A stretch of DNA of 28,443 nucleotides from SAR202 cluster bacterium (GTDB lineage Bacteria > Chloroflexota > Dehalococcoidia > SAR202 > CAJWER01): the NCBI GenBank assembly GCA_030740335.1, contig JASLXL010000170.1, forward strand, positions 1 through 28,443, given 5' to 3'. The notes beneath the pieces were generated by a model that was not told where the DNA came from, ran no database searches, and saw only the letters and a list, made by a program, of their open reading frames with translations. Positions within the stretch are counted from its first letter, which is position 1. Each line of letters opens with the position of its first letter. A program made the translations under genes and the position numbers. Shown here in pieces: positions 24,152-28,443 of the stretch.

Positions 24152-25822
24152 CTATCGGCCCGCCTTCTGAGCCTTGGCCCAGCTATCTCTCAGGGAAACC
24201 GTGCGGTTGAATACCAGTGCGCCGGGCTTCGAGTCCACGGAATCGACGCAGAAATAGCCGAGTCGCTCGAACTGGTAGCGGACTTCGGGAGTTGCGTCGG
24301 CCAATCCCGGCTCCAACCGGCAAGAGTTCAGGGTGACGAGGGATTCCGGGTTCAGGACCGAGTTGTAATCGTCTGCGGCATCGGGCCGTTCGTCTGTGAA
24401 CATCTGATCGTACAGGCGAACCTCAGCGGTCAAGGCATGCTCCGCCGAGACCCAGTGGATGGTGCCGCGGACTCTGCGTCCGTCCGGCGCATGCCCTCCC
24501 CGAGTCTTGGGGTCATAGGTGCACCTGACTTCGACGATCTCGCCCGTGTCCTCGTCCTTGACTACGCTCTGGCACGTGATGAAGTAGCCATACCTCAGGC
24601 GTACTTCACGGCCAGGCGCCAGCCTATAGAACTTCTTGGGCGGGTTCTCCATGAAGTCGTCGCGTTCGATGTATAGCTCTCGGGAGAACGGTACCGTTCG
24701 TGAGCCCATCGACGGGTCCTCAGGATTGTTTACCGCCTCCATTTCCTCGGTCTGGTCTTCAGGGTAGTTCTCGATAACCACCTTAAGAGGACAGAGAACA
24801 CCCAGGACCCTCTGTGCCCGCCGGTTCAGGTCTTCACGGACGAAGTGCTCGAGAAGCTGGATCTCTGCCGTGTGGTTTCTTTTGACTACTCCGACACTAC
24901 GTGAGAAGTTGTTGACGGCCTCTGGCGTGTAGCCACGCCGCCGCATCGCTGAGATGGTCGGCATCCGTGGGTCGTTCCAGCCTGTGACATGGCCGTCTTC
25001 TACCAGGGACAGCAGCTTGCGCTTGCTCATCATTGTGTAGGTCAGGTTCAGGCGAGCGAACTCGATTTGCTGGGGGTGGTGCACGTCCAGCTCATCCAGC
25101 AGCCAATCGTACAGAGGCCGGTGGTCTTCGAACTCCAGTGTGCAGATCGAATGGGTCACGCCTTCGATGGAGTCGGACTGACCCTGGGCAAAGTCGTATG
25201 TCGGGTAGATTGGCCAGTTGTCTCCGGTCCGGTGGTGGGTCGCATAGAGAATGCGGTAGATGACTGGGTCACGTAGATTTAGGTTCGGTGACGCCATGTC
25301 AATCTTGGCGCGTAAGACCCGTGAACCCTGTTCGAACTCACCTGCACGCATTCTGGTGAACAGGTCAAGGTTCTCTTCGACACTCCGGTCACGGTAAGGG
25401 CTATCCTTGCCTGGTTCGGTTAGCGTGCCTCGATACTCTCTGATTTCGGCAGGGCTCAGATCGCAGACGTAGGCCTTGCCCTTGACTATCAGCTTTTTCG
25501 CAAACCCGTACAGATCGTCGAAGTAGTCCGAGCTATAGTAGGCTTGACCTCCCCAGTCGTGGCCGAGCCAGCGCAGATCCTCCTCGATCGATTTGACGTA
25601 CTCCACGCTCTCCTTCGTAGGATTTGTGTCATCAAACCGTAGGTTGCAGATGCCGCCGTACTCCGAGGCTATGCCGAAGTCGATTGCAGTGGCCTGAGCG
25701 TGGCCGATGTGTAGGTAGCCGTTGGGCTCCGGTGGGAAGCGCGTCATCACTCGGCCGCCATTCTTGTTGGCCTCGAGGTCCTCTTCGACGATGCTGCGAA
25801 TAAAATCGGTTGGAGAAGACAA
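24152..25822 (-). CDS. glnS: Glutaminyl-tRNA synthetase
   Basis: Class I synthetase that charges tRNA-Gln with glutamine. 556 residues, the normal bacterial length. The HIGH motif is at 38-41 (GYLHIGHAQ) after RFPPEPNG, and the KMSKS equivalent is MSKRK at 265-269. GlnRS signatures include [10 protein letters not shown] and the C-terminal two beta-barrel anticodon-binding region ([41 protein letters not shown]). Start is a TTG at 25822 with GGAG eight bases upstream; no suitable ATG lies in frame nearby. Bacteria with GlnRS generally acquired it by transfer. It is divergent from the metalloprotease-like gene across a 177-base gap. Confidence 0.97.
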   Translation of the reverse strand: MSSPTDFIRSIVEEDLEANKNGGRVMTRFPPEPNGYLHIGHAQATAIDFGIASEYGGICNLRFDDTNPTKESVEYVKSIEEDLRWLGHDWGGQAYYSSDYFDDLYGFAKKLIVKGKAYVCDLSPAEIREYRGTLTEPGKDSPYRDRSVEENLDLFTRMRAGEFEQGSRVLRAKIDMASPNLNLRDPVIYRILYATHHRTGDNWPIYPTYDFAQGQSDSIEGVTHSICTLEFEDHRPLYDWLLDELDVHHPQQIEFARLNLTYTMMSKRKLLSLVEDGHVTGWNDPRMPTISAMRRRGYTPEAVNNFSRSVGVVKRNHTAEIQLLEHFVREDLNRRAQRVLGVLCPLKVVIENYPEDQTEEMEAVNNPEDPSMGSRTVPFSRELYIERDDFMENPPKKFYRLAPGREVRLRYGYFITCQSVVKDEDTGEIVEVRCTYDPKTRGGHAPDGRRVRGTIHWVSAEHALTAEVRLYDQMFTDERPDAADDYNSVLNPESLVTLNSCRLEPGLADATPEVRYQFERLGYFCVDSVDSKPGALVFNRTVSLRDSWAKAQKAGR

Positions 25823-25952
25823 GTATGCTACTCCGTGCGAGGGTTGACGACTATTTCACCTGCTTGCCTGATGCGACACTTCCTGGAATAGTGTAGTGGA
25901 TTAGCTAGGATCTACACAACGTTCTTGTAGGTAGGCATCTTTGGTACGCATC

Positions 25953-25972
25953 GGTTCGTATTTATAAGAACC
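25953..25972 (+). promoter_or_regulatory. Inverted repeat over a candidate promoter of the metalloprotease-like gene
   Basis: GGTTC (25953-25957) and GAACC (25968-25972) flank TATTTATAA, which contains a possible -10 (TATAAG, 25963-25968). A weak -35-like TTTGGT lies 17 bases upstream. The arrangement could be a promoter with an overlapping operator in the shared glnS intergenic region. Confidence 0.3.
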
Positions 25973-25999
25973 AAAACGACCACAGGTTGAGGAGGATTC

Positions 26000-27298
26000 G
26001 TGCGGTCCCTATGGCGAAGACCCAGGCTAGGATTCTTGTTCAGGAGAAGCACTGTCTTGGGTCTGCTCGCGGTTTTCATCATGCTGCCCCAGACCGATAC
26101 CTTTCGGCTGTCGCCTGCCAAAAGGACTGCCTCTGAGTATCTCTTCTCGTTGGCCGGCTGGGAGGTGATGAACGTCCCATACAAGTGGTACCAGCTATTG
26201 TTGAGCGCCTTGCCAGGTAGCGACCCTTCTCGGGAAGAGCGTCTGGCCAGTCTGGACCGCTATCTGCAGCTTGCCAGGATGGTGCACAAGGAAAAGGACC
26301 GACTTGAGGGCCTGGCGTTCCGGAGCAGCTCAACGCTGTCCACCGGAAGCATCAGGGAGAGGTCGGAGAGGTCGACCGACTATCTGGACGAGTTGACTGC
26401 TGAGAAGGAGGCCGCGAGGGCGGACGCCGAGTGGGCAATTGAGTCGGAGCTAAGCGAGGTGCTCATTGAGGAGAACCTGACTTCCATGTTTGGGTTCTTA
26501 TTCCCACCGGTTGACCTGCGATTCGACCCCCCACCCACGGTGCTTATAGTCTCGCCACGAGACCGTATCGAGCTAACCGAGACTGTGTTATTACATCCGG
26601 ATGTGCCACCGATGGAGCGGGATCGTCTAGAAACAGAGCTGCTTGAACGCTATGATCTGTCCGCACTTGTGGCCGATCTGGGCGGGATTGCCACCTACCC
26701 CTCGCTTGTGAATGACATCCGTGAGTTACGGTCGATCAGCCGACTAGCCGCCCACGAGTGGCTGCACCAGTACTTCACGTTCCACTCGCTAGGACGCCAC
26801 TACCGCAGCTCCTCGGAGATGCTATCGATCAATGAGACGGCGGCCGATATGGCAGGCCGCGAATTGGGGGACACTGTATTTGCTCGTATGGGCGGGGAAC
26901 TCAGTGTGTCGGATAGCCGGTATCTGTCCGTTGAGGAGCGCAGTCCGGCTTTTACACGTGAGATGCGCGAGACCAGGCAGCGAACCGAGGAGCTTCTTGA
27001 CGAGGGCAAGATTGCTGAGGCCGAACAGTATCTCAAGGAGCGATGGTGGTTTCTGAGGCTGCGGGGATTTGGACTTAGAAAGCTAAACCAGGCCTATTTT
27101 GCCTTCTACGGGTCCTACGCCGCCAGCGCCGCGTCCGTTAGCCCTATTGGCGCTCAGCTAGCAGAGCTGCGGCAGCGCTTTCCTGGAGTCGGGGGCTTCC
27201 TGAAGGCTGTGGCGACGATCTCCAATTACGACGAGTATCTTGAGTTGTTGGAGCGCTACGGCGTTGAGACGAGGTCAGAAGGAACGGGCCAAGACTAG
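26000..27298 (+). CDS. Membrane-anchored zincin-like metalloprotease, unassigned family
   Basis: 432 residues from a GTG with GAGGAGGA just upstream. A positively charged N-terminus and one hydrophobic segment (about 17-32) suggest a membrane anchor with the bulk outside. A charged, helical, partly coiled-coil-like region (about 75-150) follows. The zinc motif is HEWLH (H252, E253, H256) in AAHEWLHQYF, and NETAAD 23 residues later supplies E279 as a likely third ligand, the gluzincin arrangement. The C-terminal part contains RQRTEELLDEGKIAEAEQYL and RQRFPG, mostly helical. I do not recognise a named peptidase family. Upstream sits an inverted repeat; downstream is a convergent permease gene after 45 bases. 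Confidence 0.85.
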   Translation: MRSLWRRPRLGFLFRRSTVLGLLAVFIMLPQTDTFRLSPAKRTASEYLFSLAGWEVMNVPYKWYQLLLSALPGSDPSREERLASLDRYLQLARMVHKEKDRLEGLAFRSSSTLSTGSIRERSERSTDYLDELTAEKEAARADAEWAIESELSEVLIEENLTSMFGFLFPPVDLRFDPPPTVLIVSPRDRIELTETVLLHPDVPPMERDRLETELLERYDLSALVADLGGIATYPSLVNDIRELRSISRLAAHEWLHQYFTFHSLGRHYRSSSEMLSINETAADMAGRELGDTVFARMGGELSVSDSRYLSVEERSPAFTREMRETRQRTEELLDEGKIAEAEQYLKERWWFLRLRGFGLRKLNQAYFAFYGSYAASAASVSPIGAQLAELRQRFPGVGGFLKAVATISNYDEYLELLERYGVETRSEGTGQD

Positions 27299-27343
27299 GG
27301 TCCTCACCTCACAATCCTCTCCCTCGAAGGTTGAGGAGGTCGC

Positions 27344-28443
27344 TTAGGTCGCTTCCACGCGCTCAATGGCGTGCAGGCCCAGGCGTCTGGCGTTGAAGGT
27401 CAATAATGCCAAAGCGACAACGAATATGCCAAGTAGCAATCCGTAGGTCGGCAGCATTAGCGACCAGTCTGTGATCAGGACGAACGGTGGCACCGATCGC
27501 TCTCCTGTCTCGGAGACTGCCACAGATGAGACCATCAGGTTCGTCGTGCGAAAGCCGGCCCACGTGCCAAGGATAAGACCTGTCACGGCGATCGATAGGT
27601 GCTCGAAGACTAGTAGCCAAGTCAGCTGTTGGCGAGATAGTCCCATGGATTGCAGGAAACCGATCTCGCTCCAGATTCTACTCGCAAACAACAGGAGGTA
27701 GTTGGCATATCCCAGGCCCGCAGCCACGATTACGGTCAGTAGGACTACAAGCACCATCGAATTCCAGCCTGATGTCGCGAGGGGGTCGAGACGGGAGGAT
27801 TCCAGCATGTCCGTTCGGTCCATAACACGACCCGAGAAGCGGAAAACGCGGTCGAGGGCGTCCCTTACGGCATCGTATGCGATTGGCGACTGTGTGACGA
27901 AGAGCTCGTTCGGAGTCGCCGCGATCATATTGCTCATCATGTTTACGTGGCCGAGTAGGCTCTCGAGGTCTGCCAGAATGAATCTTCCGCCGGCTGGTGA
28001 CATGGTTGGGAAGTAGTCGATCACTCCGCGTACGACCATCGGGACGTTTCTCTCCGAGACTGGGACGACGATCACGTCATCTATCTCGAACGCCGCGGCC
28101 TCTGCAAGGGCGGCGCTGATTACGACGGGGAGCGGTCCGCCGGTGGGGCTTTGGTAAAAGCCCCGCACGCCATCTTGGTTCTCTGTGCCAAATGTGAACA
28201 CTCCCGACCGACGTCCACTATGAGCCGTGCGGCCGGTAGAGGTAATGCGGTCTGGCGATAGGGTGGATGTTACGATAGGCATCCATCTGTGTTGCTCCTC
28301 GAATCCATCGAGGATGTGTACCTGATGCGCCTCACCGACCCGGGTGTGGATGTCGTCGATCAGCATCTGGCCGGCGGTAGTAACCTCTCCTGCGCCTGCC
28401 TCGAAGAGTTGGATCGACACCAGGTCCACGGGGTGCCGCATCC
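27344..28443 (-). CDS. FtsX-like ABC transporter permease, N-terminal part missing
   Basis: Minus-strand frame, open to the right edge of the window, so the start lies outside; the ATG at 28441 is probably internal. About 366 residues are visible. The first 230 form the extracytoplasmic MacB-type region (ITSTGRTAHSGRRSG, FEIDDVIVVPVSERN, PMVVRGVIDYFPT). The last part is the FtsX core with three membrane helices: MVLVVLLTVIVAAGLGYANYLL, FEHLSIAVTGLILG and LPTYGLLLGIFVVALALL. The motif RIWSEIGFLQSMGLSRQQL is the usual cytoplasmic coupling helix. Such permeases work with an ATPase in lipoprotein or lipid transport or in mechanotransmission; the partner would lie to the right of the window. Confidence 0.88.
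   Translation of the reverse strand, partial: MRHPVDLVSIQLFEAGAGEVTTAGQMLIDDIHTRVGEAHQVHILDGFEEQHRWMPIVTSTLSPDRITSTGRTAHSGRRSGVFTFGTENQDGVRGFYQSPTGGPLPVVISAALAEAAAFEIDDVIVVPVSERNVPMVVRGVIDYFPTMSPAGGRFILADLESLLGHVNMMSNMIAATPNELFVTQSPIAYDAVRDALDRVFRFSGRVMDRTDMLESSRLDPLATSGWNSMVLVVLLTVIVAAGLGYANYLLLFASRIWSEIGFLQSMGLSRQQLTWLLVFEHLSIAVTGLILGTWAGFRTTNLMVSSVAVSETGERSVPPFVLITDWSLMLPTYGLLLGIFVVALALLTFNARRLGLHAIERVEAT

Noticed and set aside
23962..24210. Plus-strand 82-codon ORF between the hydrolase and glnS
   Set aside because: The minus-strand frame over the same bases has clearly better coding character, and the plus frame also overlaps the 3' end of glnS.
1..28443. Search for tRNA, rRNA, CRISPR arrays, IS elements, prophage or integrase genes
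   Set aside because: I saw no such features by eye; only the short tandem repeats listed were found.

Overview
The window looks like a bacterial chromosome segment from an aerobic, probably marine or soil Chloroflexota (SAR202/Dehalococcoidia-like). This is inferred from content, not from a search: a complete caa3-type cytochrome oxidase locus beside CocE-type and fumarylacetoacetate-hydrolase-type catabolic enzymes, large secreted proteins ending in GWNLVS repeats, a Thr-Pro-rich surface protein, and a bacterial GlnRS. GC content is moderate to high, TTG and GTG starts are common, and I found no IS element, phage gene, CRISPR array, tRNA or rRNA.

Layout. 1-1497: 3' part of a CocE/NonD alpha/beta hydrolase. 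1590-9672: respiratory locus ctaA-ctaB, ctaC-ctaD-ctaE-ctaF-ctaG, a small two-helix membrane protein and an SCO copper chaperone, closed by a terminator. ctaA and ctaB make heme A, ctaC to ctaF build the oxidase, and ctaG and sco supply copper, so synthesis and assembly are encoded together. 9728-10369: a histidine-phosphatase relative whose catalytic His is Cys and whose frame is cut by a TGA before a family-like tail. 10415-13577: a small zinc-ribbon gene (minus), a 596-aa TIM-barrel-like protein (plus) and an FAH-family enzyme (minus). 13844-17382: pyrG with a promoter and hairpin-bearing leader, then rho, preceded by a 25-codon ORF that overlaps its start.

17428-21884: surface module. A strong promoter and roughly 320-nt structured leader precede a 953-aa cysteine-free secreted protein (S-layer candidate). 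A strong terminator follows, directly abutting the ribosome-binding site of a 379-aa secreted protein with a Pro/Thr stalk and a Cys-TM-Arg C-terminal sorting-like tail. 22095-23926: an MhpD-type hydratase and an alpha/beta hydrolase. 23874-25822 (minus): glnS followed by a TGA-interrupted ORF. 26000-27298: a membrane-anchored HEWLH metalloprotease-like protein. 27344-28443 (minus): C-terminal part of an FtsX-type permease.

The most unusual items are the Cys-for-His phosphatase with its in-frame TGA, the leader ORF coupled to rho, the surface module with its leader and terminator arrangement, and the orphan metalloprotease.
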